A stretch of 64,000 nucleotides of DNA, taken from Massariosphaeria phaeospora (lineage: Eukaryota > Ascomycota > Dothideomycetes > Pleosporales). Positions 25,191-35,204 of the stretch are shown piece by piece. How positions within the stretch are numbered: the stretch's first letter is position 1; every line of letters starts with the position of its first letter. The position numbers and the translations under genes are program-made. The stretch spans positions 806,001 through 870,000 of the forward strand of contig JAADJZ010000007.1 in the NCBI GenBank assembly GCA_011032825.1. Reading direction: 5' to 3'. The notes beneath the pieces are model-generated. The model was given only the letters and a program-made list of their open reading frames with translations. It was not told the DNA's origin and did no database searches.

Positions 25191-27032
25191 TCACTGCATC
25201 CGGTGGTCTTCTGGCGACAAACTCGCTGGATCTATCGTGCCGAATGACACTAGATTCTGCATGTCCAGGTCGTCCACATTGTGCTCTAATGGCGACCGAA
25301 AAGGGAGGTTCAGGCTTTGTTTTGCGTAGAGGTCGGTCAGTTGCAGTGCTTCGTCGTGATCACCGCCCTCATGCGACATCGGATACACGTCCGCAGATCC
25401 ATCTCTGCCGAAGGAAGATAATGGAGGCGACTGGTTTGCAATCACGGGATCAGGGTGGACCATGGATGGCATCGGGGAAGCGGAAGAGGTCGAATGAGGA
25501 GGCGGTCCCATCGGAGTGTGTAAGTACGGCGGGATGTTGTACTGTTGTCCAAAGTTTGATGCAGGCACATTGTCTGTAGGAGGACCCGAGGTGAAGAAGG
25601 CAGGTGTACCGTACTCGGAGGGCGAATTGGCGGTCGTGGCTGACATGGGGTACTGTCTATAGTCCATGCCGTATGCTGCAGATGTATCAATGCTGAGATT
25701 CCCTCCAAGAGGCCCAGAAGCACTCTGTGGGACAGGCGCGAAGATCTCAGGGTTCGGGATGTACGGTGAAGGTTCAGGTGGTACTAAGAAGGACGGCATT
25801 GGGTTTCGGAGCATCGAAAAGTCAACTGCGACAGGTACAGAGCGACTGCGCTGGCGCTTGTGACCACGGGCATGCAGACCACCAGGACCGAAGGGACCAT
25901 CGTGAAACATGCCCATGTGGGGATGTGCGAGGTGGTTTGGTTGAGAGGCTGGACGGTGGTTGATCGGTGAGACGGGTGCCGAGACAGCTAAGGTGTTCGC
26001 GTCGAACAAGTTGTGTCGGTTTTGAAACGATTCCAGAGACACTAGCTTTGCCAGCTGTCCACTTAGTACCTTTGGGTGGCCACCTAAGTGGTGCACCATG
26101 ATTTGCGAGGCTTGTTGATGTTCTGTGAAGTCGTCACACTGGTAAAATCCTCCTGATCCGGCAGAGTCCATGAAGAAGTTTGGTGGCCGGTTGAGTTCAA
26201 CAACAAGTCCCCCGGGCCGTTGCGAGGCTCCCTCGGCATTGGTTGTCATGTCTCCGTGATCCAAAGTGATGTTTTTGATATAAGAGAATGGATATTCAAT
26301 CTTATATCCTGCGGCATCATTGTTAATATAGTACGTGACGCTGCCCTTCTCGGGTGAATAGAATATCACCAGGTCCATGGCACTTTGGCCGACGCGTCGC
26401 CATGCGCCTACGCTCAGCGAGCGACACGCGAAGTGGTGGATGACTAGATTATGTTAGGCGCTGCTTGTTTCGATCCAATGTTTCTACAGACGGGTAAAAC
26501 TCACCAACTTTAGAGGAGCTGCTGTCCGTGTTAAGAAGCATGCCACTGGCATAGCCCGCCATTGGTCCACCAGCACGGCCAAGGAAGTTAGACTTGCCGG
26601 ACTCCATTGCCTGTAGGGCGAGATAACGTCGCATCGACTCGGGGATGTCGTTGCAGTCATCGCCATTCTCAATGCTCTTCTTAGCCAAGTTTTTTATCTT
26701 TGCACGCCTGCGCATATGTTAGTACCATTCCCAGCATTTTGTCTAATGTCGTACCTGTTCTGGAACCAGATTTGGACAGATCGCTCTGTCATACTGATAT
26801 CGTCTGCTATGCGTTCGCGTACTGCGGCTGTAGGTGTCGGGTTTTTGTTGAATTCGACCTCCAAGGTGACCAGTTGGTCTTGTGTCGCGCGCTGACGCTT
26901 CTGGTTCTTCTGCTGCTGGGTGAGGGTGCTCTTTCGTGGCGGCCGGCGCGGCGCCGAACCATGCGTTGGAGTGGGCGCGCCAGCCGACGGGGAAGGCGTC
27001 CCCGACAGCATTGCGTCGTCGTTCGCCTGCAT
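25191..27032 (-). CDS. Homeodomain transcription factor (Htf1/Hox2-like)
   Basis: Probable sequence-specific nuclear transcription factor. Exons (minus) 27032-26755, 26707-26505 and 26443-25191 give 577 residues. The homeodomain spans about residues 43-103 and contains the recognition-helix signature VQIWFQNRRAKIKN; intron 1 splits the second Arg of QNRR. After it come SMRRYLALQAMESGK and a conserved second block VIHHFACRSLSVGAWRRVG ... DLVIFYSPEKGSVTYYIN, a region found next to the homeodomain in filamentous fungal proteins. The C-terminal half is Pro/Ser/Met/Gly-rich with a basic patch (RGHKRQRSRS), ending in an acidic tail. From memory this arrangement matches the Htf1/MoHox2 regulators of conidiation, distantly related to yeast Pho2; that assignment is moderately sure, the homeodomain is certain. 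The start is the first in-frame ATG. Confidence 0.88.
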
Positions 27033-29748
27033 CCTGGAAAGTCGATCGGTGGAGTCCGAGGCTCAGGTGCGGATTCGAAGTGGGGGGGATTCGTGGAGGG
27101 AGTGGTAGTGTTGTAGCAGGTCTGTCGAGTCTCGTGAGGTATCGTAAAATCGAGTGGGTTGAAGTAATGGTGGGTATCCGAAAGTAGAAGGAGCTCGGGG
27201 GAGCGTCCAGTGGGATCAATGGCAAAGGAGGGCAAAGATTCCGTCTGAGAGTGAGGCTCGGGACACCGTCCAGGTGCACACGTGAGTAGGGGTTGTTGCA
27301 AGGAAAGTAGTCTGCTAGCCAAGGAGCAGATGTCGAGGTCTGATCGTCCGAGAGCGATGCTGGAGCCTGAAGGAGTGGAAACGGGGGGGGTTCTAAGGAG
27401 TGGACAGGCAGAGCCTAAAGGAAGCAATAGAGAAAAGGAACGTGGGCGAAGGCCGAAAGGAGTGGCAGCTCTTCGCAGAAGTCGGAAAGGAAAGGGAACG
27501 CGTAGAGATCACACCGGCCGGAGAGGTGACGATGCGAAATCCGGGCTGGAGGAGATCGAGCGGGTGTAATGAACGACTTCGTGGGAGCAGCAGCGAAAGG
27601 GGAGATTAAGGGAAGGGGCCGGCCAGCCAGGCGAGTAGGGGGAAGGTGCGCTCAGAGGGGCTTGGCCCCACGCTCGGCGCGCGCCCTGGCTGCGGCGGCG
27701 GTCGGCAGCCGCTACCTAGGCAGGGCGACACTGACGCTATGCCCACTAGGTGCCAGCTAGCCAGCTAGCGGTGGCGGCGCGATGCCCGGCTGCCGTCGCC
27801 GTCGCCGTTTGACGCCAGCCATCGCGACACACTTCAGGACGCGGCCTCCGCGCCGGCGACACTCGTCGTTCCTGGAGCGTTGGCAGCCGGCGGTCGTCTG
27901 CAGCGTGCACGCAGCCGTGGGGCCTCCTCGCCGCGCTGGGCCACGGGCGGCAGCGCATCGCCCACGGGTGCCCGCTGCTCGGTGGCCCTCTGCTTCGACC
28001 CCCCGACCCCCCGACCCCCCGACACCCCGTCGCAGACTCGCAGCCCGCGCCAGGGGGGGACGCGGACGGCGCCCGCCAGGGAACAGCGCCTCGGAGCCTC
28101 GGACTCGCACCGGGGCCTGGGTGTGGGTGTGGGTGCGGTGTGGGTGCGCGATGTCGTGTCCAGTTCCTCAGGAGACGACGTTTTGCTTGCCACCTGTAAA
28201 CACCAGCCAGCGGCGACGGCGGCGTGCCTTCGACGCTCCATCGCTGGTCTTCCAGCACGCTCGTCGACCACGACCAGGCAGCCCCGTAAGCACGGCCGGC
28301 GGCGGCCTGTTTGAGGACATGTTAGCATGAGGAGTCGAGCACTTCTGATCAACAACAGGCTGGCCTGGCGACTGGCGGCAGCGGGCGAAACCGCGCCCAG
28401 AATAGCATGAGGTTGCCGCTTGCCCTCTTGGTGCATCTGAGGGCCGCGCTCATGCCAGCTGCTTGTTTAGTGTGCACTGTGCACGCGTCAAGCAGCCGGT
28501 GAATACATAGTTAAGATGGCGTGGACCACCGCGACAACATCTCATCCGCTTCCTCACCACCAGCGGACGTCGCGAAGCACCATGGCACTTTGGCGTGTCA
28601 TGGCCCGCATCAGCAAAGTTACGCCATGTCCGTCTGATCTTCTATGTATTGCGGGCGGGTATCGCATCGTCGTATCGGTATCGGTATCGGTATCGCAGCG
28701 ACAGTGCTCAACAGCCCTGCCCCTCGTCGCTGATCACCTGGGCAGTGGGCACTCGGATGGGCCGAGGCGAGAGACCGAGCGCCTGCGCCTGCGCCTGTTC
28801 CGTTCATCGCGGACAATCGATGTGCTCCGACTCCCAAAGGAGACAGAATGAAGCTTACAAGTAAGATCTTCTACCAAACTGAGTTCTGTATGATTTGACA
28901 CCTCTGGTTTGGAAGCTGATCCTGGTAGCCTAGGGTATGCGTTCCTGGGTTTCGGTCGCCTCACAGCTGTCAACCCGGCGAGTTGTGATTCTGGAACTTT
29001 TCTAAAACTTCTATGCTCTCGATGTTGGTAACAAGCTCTACGACCTCACGGACACCACAATCATAGTGGGCTGTTGATACATCTTACCAAAGAAGCACAA
29101 AGTCAAAAACCAAACCGCTGTTCTACCCGTTTTTCCGCGCAAACAATCGGATTCTACCAGCATCACCAACTCAATGGGAGCTAGTCGCACGTGCCCGCTG
29201 GACAAATGCATCCAATTTCGGGCCTTAAAATGGCGCACCTCCATGTCTAAAAATGCATTGTTCGAAACTCTGGAACGGCTGGTTGCAGCATAGCGCGGGA
29301 TGCATTGATGGAGAGCCAGAATCGGCCCCAACCCGGTCGAGTGCAGCGTCCCGGACAGCCTTGGAACCCCACACGGTGTTTCAGGGTCGTACACTCGGAA
29401 GGAACATGCAAGTCCAAAGCTCGGCCGGGTTCTTGCCTCTGTTGTGGCCGAAGGGACGACACATGGTAACCAGGCTCCATCTCTGGGAACACACTTCGAA
29501 CATGCAGTTTGGGAACTTTCGTACAGCACACTTGGGGTGTTGGCCTGTTCCAACACCCACAAGAGCAAACATACACCGATGACTCCACCACCTGATATCC
29601 GTACTGGGCCAGACTCCAAAGGTGGCCAAGTATGTGCGTTCTGTCGGACACTGCAGCACACTTCCGACGTCCGCACTGGCATGCAGTGGTCTGCAGCCGA
29701 ACGAAGCGAGTCCCAAAGTCAACCTTGGGGTTTAATATGGATATTCGT
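27033..29748. other. Intergenic: homeobox promoter and mdm10 3' side
   Basis: About 2.7 kb. From 27.6 to 28.4 kb the DNA is very GC-rich, so long open frames appear on both strands, but they are Arg/Ala/Pro-rich and mutually overlapping. I see no domain or consistent splice pattern. The frames at 29.0-29.8 kb on minus and 29.4-30.0 kb on plus overlap the 3' end of mdm10 and also lack support. Long upstream regions are common for developmental regulators such as the homeobox gene. Confidence 0.55.
28673..28695. repeat. TATCGG hexanucleotide microsatellite
   Basis: Nearly four perfect TATCGG units in intergenic DNA. A simple tandem repeat, useful only as a polymorphic marker. Confidence 0.85.
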
Positions 29749-31034
29749 TCACGAGGAATACTGCAGCTCGATCCCAACTGCTCGGAAAATTTGGTCCCTC
29801 TTCTTGAGGTCAACGCTTGCACCAAGCGTGAAGAGCAGCTCTTTAATCCGGCCTTCCCACAGTAATCCTATCCGCCAGTCTTGGTCAACGCGTGCCTTGA
29901 GTATACCCGTAACATCATCGTCTGGCGCAACCGTACGCCGCTCCCAGTCTGGCCGCAGCCTCTTAACCGCCCATTCTACGTCTGTGTTACGGCGGCGTCG
30001 CCACAGTTCGCAACCGACCTGCATCTCACTTTCGTAAGAGTAAAAATTGAAGTCGAAACGGGAGCACAGAGCCAGATTGGGCCCTGCCTTAACCGAATAG
30101 GTTGAGGAGAGGTTGCCCATAAGCGGATTCAACGTGAGCGTCATGGTATATGGGAAGCCAGTGTGGTTGGGCAGCGTGGTGAAGCGTAAGCCGGTGCTTA
30201 TGCCACCACTCTTATTCAGCAATCCGTAGTAAAGTTCCGCTCCGGCGCTGAAACGGCCATGGATTGGTTCCGCAATTTGCTGGACAGTTATAGGCTCCGT
30301 AGGTCCAGTCCGGGGGTCCGCACCGAAATTATAGAGGCCGCGAACACCCAACAAGGCCGAGTCCGTGCTGTACATGTATTCGGTGCTATATTTGCCAAAA
30401 TCATTCTGGAGAAGCGTGAGAATGGTGCCTCCATTCTTGAGGCTCGAGTCGCTAACAGCGGCAACACGAAGCTGCTGTGTAGGAGACAGGCGCCGCAGAT
30501 AGAGTGCGTCCAGCCGAGACTGTGGCAAGAATATGCGCCCATATAGTAGTGTATCTGCATCTTGTATTAGCTCCTTCGTCGGAAGATTAGGCTGCAGTCC
30601 ACTCGCCCTTGCGATCTATCCGCTTGCCATTGTGCCACACCTCCCACCACCAATTCTCGTCCGGTCTTCGCAGCTCTTGCAGGTGTCTGTAGCCTCTGAT
30701 GACGTGATGCAGGTCTAGGTCCGAGCTCTTGAGCTTCCTCTGCAACGGCAGCGAAGAGTACAGGTAGGACACGGAGCCATCGACAACGCCGACATTCCCG
30801 ATAGCATATGACGTGGCAAAGTTCGGCGCGGCCAGCGAGGATATCTGGAGTTTCAGGCCTTTGGGGGTCTGGAACTCGAGCAATGCTGCACCCGACGGTC
30901 AGTGTCGAGCTCAGATGGGACCAAGAGTGAGACGTGCCTCGCGCCGTCGCGTTCAGTGCGCCATACGAGTTGTCGAGGTTCCAGTGCGAAGCTTCATAGA
31001 ATGCGTTTTGCACATTCTCCATAAAGTCCAACAT
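29749..31034 (-). CDS. mdm10: Mitochondrial distribution and morphology protein Mdm10
   Basis: Mitochondrial outer-membrane beta-barrel, part of the ERMES ER-mitochondria tether and of the SAM complex that inserts barrel proteins such as Tom40. The gene starts at 31034 with MLDFMENVQNAFYEASHWN, the family's conserved N-terminus. Exons (minus) 31034-30938, 30885-30607 and 30554-29749 give 393 residues in frame. Family landmarks are SSLAAPNFATSYAIG, DGSVSYLYSSLPL, LYLRRLSPTQQ, GKYSTEYMYSTDSALLGVRG, GLRFTTLP and the terminal RVDQDWRIGLLWEGRIKELL ... ELQYSS. The odd point is splicing: the only frame-preserving junctions use GC donors (GCACGT and GCGAGT), each with an ordinary CAG acceptor and each intron 52 bp. 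No phase-compatible GT site lies nearby. The protein is clear; the exact junctions are inferred from conserved sequence on both sides. Confidence 0.92.
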
Positions 31035-31247
31035 GACTGCGCGCGCAACGTGTCATTCTGGGTCTGTGGGATGTTGGATGTGTCCAAAGGTTGAGAGACG
31101 ACACAGCGATACAGCCCGCCGCAAAACGCGAGCCGAGGCTGCCAAGATCGGCGCGCCGTCGAAAATTCCCCGCCCCGACTTCGAACTTTTTCCCCCCATC
31201 AAGACTCAAACCGTCTCAGCGGCCAAGCCCACACCCACACCGCCAAC
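31035..31247. promoter_or_regulatory. Shared divergent promoter of mdm10 and mrt4
   Basis: Only 213 bp separate the two divergent start codons, so both 5' leaders and promoters must lie here. No TATA box is evident; short AAAC/CAGC motifs near 31.2 kb precede the mrt4 start. Such spacing suggests a bidirectional promoter joining mitochondrial biogenesis to ribosome assembly, which is inference. Confidence 0.6.
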
Positions 31248-32005
31248 ATGCCCAAATCCAAGCGCGCGAAGGTCGTCCACTTGTCCAAGACGGAGAAGAA
31301 GGGCAAGGAGTTGTCGCTGAAGCTCTTTGCAAATGTACAAGAGGCCGCCGACAACTTCAAGCACATTTTCGTCTTCTCGGTGGAGAACATGCGAAATTCC
31401 TACTTGAAGAATGTCCGCGCCGAATTTGCAGACAGCCGGTGCGCCATACTACTTCTTCAAGCGCTGAGCTATCATTAACACGCCGCAGACTATTTTTCGG
31501 CAAGACGAAAGTCATGGCCAAAGCCCTCGGCCAGACCCGCGCAGAAGAGCACCTCACCAACCTCTCCGGCCTCTCGCCGTTCCTCGTCGGCAACGTCGGC
31601 CTCTTCTTCACCAACCGCGAGCCCAAGGACATCATCGAGCACTTTGCCGCGTACGCACAGACCGACTTTGCCCGCGCCGGCATCCCCGCCACGCACACCT
31701 TCACAGTCCCGGCCGGCGTCGTACATTCACGAGGCGGAGAACTGGCTGCCGACGATGACGTCCCGTTGCCGCACAGCTTGGAAGTGACGGTGCGGAAGTG
31801 GGGTATGCCTACGCGGCTGGACACGGGCAAAGTGGTGCTCAACGAGGATTATACCGTCTGCAAAGAGGGCCAGATCTTGAACAGCCACCAGACGGCGCTG
31901 CTGAAGATGTTCGGGGTTGCGATGGCGGACTTCAAGATCGATATCAAGGCGTATTACTCCTCGGCGACTGAGTCAGTAACCGAGATCGGTGCTATGGAGG
32001 AGTAG
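31248..32005 (+). CDS. mrt4: Ribosome assembly factor Mrt4
   Basis: Nucleolar paralogue of the ribosomal stalk protein P0; it holds the P0 site on 25S rRNA in pre-60S particles until exchanged by Yvh1. Exons 31248-31438 and 31489-32005 give 235 residues, the normal length. The N-terminus is MPKSKRAKVVHLSKTEKKG, followed by the L10-like RNA-binding fold (FVFSVENMRNSYLKNVRAEF, then LFFGKTKVMAKALG across the intron) and LSGLSPFLVGNVGLFFTNR. The internal insertion with PLPHSLEVTVRKWGMPTRLD and NEDYTVCKEGQILNSHQTA is family-typical. Unlike P0 it lacks the acidic stalk tail. The single 50-bp intron is GT-AG. Start is in CCAACATGCC context. Confidence 0.96.
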
Positions 32006-32721
32006 CTCACTTGGTGGCTTGGCGAGACAGGGAGAGCATCGGTCTGCATTGTTCATGTTATGACGGCGTTCCAAGGGCGTTGGGGGCTCATCTGCCACGA
32101 AAAGAGTACTGGCTAGGGCTCATCTATATTGACAGATTACGAATTGAGTCTGAATATACCCGTTCTAAATATGCTGGACATTCAATCCCCTGAAATGCAC
32201 ATCGAAGGTGCCTGGGTCCCTCCCACTTACGAATAACCTCCCCTAGATGGACCAGCTAGTCGTATGCCCAAACTCTTGGAGAGACGAGACTTTCGATATA
32301 CTTGTGGGCGATGAAGATCAAACATGGAATTTACACGTCTGCCATTGCTTCAATATAGCTAGTACGTATCTGTTATAAGCCCGCTCGCTGATGCTAGCCA
32401 GGTAAATAGCTACAAGTCAACCAACCCAATAAGGAAAGCGGCAAGTACCGTAAGCAACGAGCCCCCCTAGAAGAAGGTCGTCGGTCGTCTTTTGGACGAA
32501 GTTATTATGTAAAACCAAAGCCATCGACGTGCGTAGAACACAAGCGGAGGTAACAGTCCCGTAGGAGTGAGCCAACAATCACTCTTGCCACTCTCTTTCT
32601 CCGTCTGCCACATCAGTCGCCTTGAAACATTTTCCTTTGAGGAACCAATCGTACTGTACCTGTGCACCTTCAGAATTCCTCGTGGCTGTGACGGCGGCAA
32701 TCACGCTGTATTCCCGAACCT
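32006..32721. other. Convergent intergenic region
   Basis: About 0.7 kb of 3' UTR-type sequence between mrt4 and the minus-strand membrane protein gene. No gene seen. Confidence 0.7.
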
Positions 32722-34293
32722 TCAGCCAACACTCCACCTCCTGATCACCGTGCCCGTCTCATTGATTTCCACTCCGGGTTCTTGGTCATACTCTCGCACA
32801 GCGCCCCACTCCTCGTCGTCAAGCTCACTCTCCTCAACCTGGCTCAACGCAACATCAGCCTCCAGCTGCTCGCGCTCGGCCTCCCAGTAGCCGTCCCCGA
32901 GCGCCTGCTCCGGCGTCAAGTACGGTCCGGCCACAGCAAGCATCTGGCTGCTCCTGCGGCGGCGCGTCTCGTCCGCATCTTCAGGGGCGAAGAGGCTGTT
33001 CACTCGGGACAGGCTGGTAGAGGGCAAGGGCCAGTTCTCAGGCGTATCTGGGTGCGACGTCTCGCCGGCGATCAAGTGGTCGATCGAGGAGGCGATGGAG
33101 AAGCGGTTCTGGTTTACGCCTGGGCCGGTGCTGGCCAGCGGGTCCGTGGAGTAGTGGAATGTGGACGAGGTTGCGGAGAAGCGGTTGTTGTGGGTGCAGT
33201 CGGAGGTGGTGGGCGCGGTCATGGAAGACAGGGGGCTCTGGCGGAGGATCGGGAGCGTGTCGAGTTCGTACTCGTTGCGCGTTGGGCCGATGGAGACGTT
33301 GTTGCTGGGAGGCGGGCGGCGGGGGCACTTGGGTGGGACCACTGGCGGGGTGGAGCTTGAGTCGGACGTGTTGGCCGAGTTGCTGGGAAGAGATGTGGAA
33401 TGGCTGCTGGCACCGCGGGAGGTGAGATTGATGGGCTCTCGCACGCGAGGCAAGGTGCCAGTACCGGCGCCAGCGCGACCATCGATTGGTGTTCTTTTGG
33501 GGTTCCTTTTCTTGTTCAAACGGCGGTTCTTGAGATATCGGTAGAGCAGGAAAGCAGCCAGAATGAAGATACCCACGCCGGCGAGTGTTCCAGTTGCAAT
33601 GCCGGCTATGGTGGGGCCGGGAAGCATCTTCTCCTTCGAAGTCACCTGTATCGCATCCTCAGTAGTGTTTGTTGGCAGAGGCCTGTCTCCACCGACCAGA
33701 GTCGAGCTACCGCCATTTGAATCCCACCGGTCGAACATTTGCGTCGATCCGGTTTTATTTGCGCAGTCGATGCGGAACACCGACATGCTTGGGTTGCTGA
33801 CCGTGAAGCAGTACCGTTTCGACTCTATCCAAGGGCTTTGCGGTCCCGGGTTAGCCTCGCTTCATCTAGTTTACTTCCTACCACAGAGAGGTGCATATAC
33901 CATGAAGTACAGCCTATATCATATTTATCGCACCGCCGCGTAGATAGTGGACCCGCCGGAATGCACTTCGTGATGGGTTGGCAGTCGTCCACACTGTTTC
34001 TATTAGCTTCCGCATCCATCGCTTGCGCATATACATACTCCTCACAACAGGCAAAAGCCCCATGGTGACCGAAGTGGCATTTGCCTTTTGTACAGGTGAC
34101 TGTAGTCTACATTAGCTAGCAACATGACGCGTACGGCGTACGACGTACAAGCACCGTGCCCTCCATCGCAAGTGATAGGCGCCTGTGTAATTTCGACACG
34201 AGAGGTACTAAATGTTCGACTGGCGGGAGTATGCATCGGTACCGCACTCAAAACTGCGGCCTGAGCGGCGAGGGCGAAGAGTAGAATCCGCAT
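32722..34293 (-). CDS. Single-pass Cys-rich membrane protein of unknown function
   Basis: Predicted type I plasma-membrane protein; I do not recognise the family. Exons (minus) 34293-34149, 34099-33901 and 33835-32722 give 485 residues. Residues 1-17 (MRILLFALAAQAAVLSA) look like a cleavable signal peptide. The ectodomain to about 185 is Cys-rich: ITCDGGHG, CTKGKCHFGHHG, FACCEE, DDCQPITKC, CDKYDIGC, KRYCF and RIDC. One transmembrane helix lies at about 189-214, followed by basic KNRRLNKKRNPKR. The long cytoplasmic part is Ser/Pro-rich with PPVVPPKCPRRPPP (SH3-like ligand) and an acidic end. The layout recalls fungal cell-wall stress sensors, but no WSC or Mid2 signature is evident. Intron 1 (49 bp, GTACGT donor) is the least certain junction because other donors in the same phase exist. 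Confidence 0.75.
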
Positions 34294-35204
34294 CAAGTGT
34301 AATGGGGAGATCAAGCGTGATCTGGCTGGCGCGGCTGGCCTCATCGACGAAGGTTTTCAGGTGTTGTCGTTTGTTTCTGGGTGTGAACGCTGGCACGACT
34401 AGCGCGGCGCGTCAATGCGTATTTGGAGGTAGTGAATGGGAGTTGGGCTGGGGAGAGTACCATGCTTGGCAAAGCCATCCGCTTGCAGGTCCGCGGTCAC
34501 TGCGACAAACGCGTGACGCGAGTCTGTTTTTGCTGCGGTGCATTACCGACCGTACTTGGAGTACTTCTCAAGATGGAGAGTGGCTTGTGAAAGTCGAGCA
34601 CTGGATGACGGCTGCATGATCACAGAAGTAAATGGCAGTAGACAGAATGTAAGAGAATGGATAAATGTTGCCATGAATAGAAAACAAAGGTAATGAAAGC
34701 AAAAGTGGGAAAGTAAGGAGAACGCCCAAAGATAAGAAAGATCCAAACCACAACCACATAAACCAGCCGGTACCTCATATCCCTCTAAATCTATCACACG
34801 ATGGTATCATAAAACTACCTAATTTGCACCTCATGGTGGCATCCACACAATATGTGGAGGGGTATCAGAGCCCCGTGCTCCATCAGTGGAGCAACAAATG
34901 CTCCCTCTATGGAAGAGCAACAAACATAGAAACTGTATCCAACCTTTCATCATAACGCTAAGAAACTACAACGCACGATTGTAATTGAGTGAAGTATGTT
35001 TTGAGCATATCCGAGAAGCCATACCAGTGTTGAGCCACGGGGATCCGGCGTTCCTTCCATGGAGAATGGGAACGCCGATTGGTGCGCAAACAAAGGGTAA
35101 GAGCGGCCGGAAATGTCGGGAGGAGACTGTAGCGGACGAGCCGCAAGTGTGGAGTCGGGCCTCAAAGCTGTCGACGTACCACTTCCGCAGTCCCCACCGC
35201 CTGT
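34294..35204. other. Intergenic between membrane protein and ADGF-like gene
   Basis: About 0.9 kb, AT-richer from 34.6 kb. It holds the upstream region of the membrane-protein gene and the 3' UTR of the next gene. A frame at 34950-35165 (minus) could be an extra terminal exon of the deaminase-like gene; see the finding there. Confidence 0.55.

Noticed and set aside
27569..28436. Long frames on both strands in very GC-rich DNA
   Set aside because: High GC removes stop codons by chance; composition is Arg/Ala/Pro-rich in every frame and no homology is evident.
29038..29825. Minus-strand frames just downstream of mdm10
   Set aside because: They lie beyond the conserved Mdm10 C-terminus (ELQYSS stop) or overlap it in other frames, with no motif.
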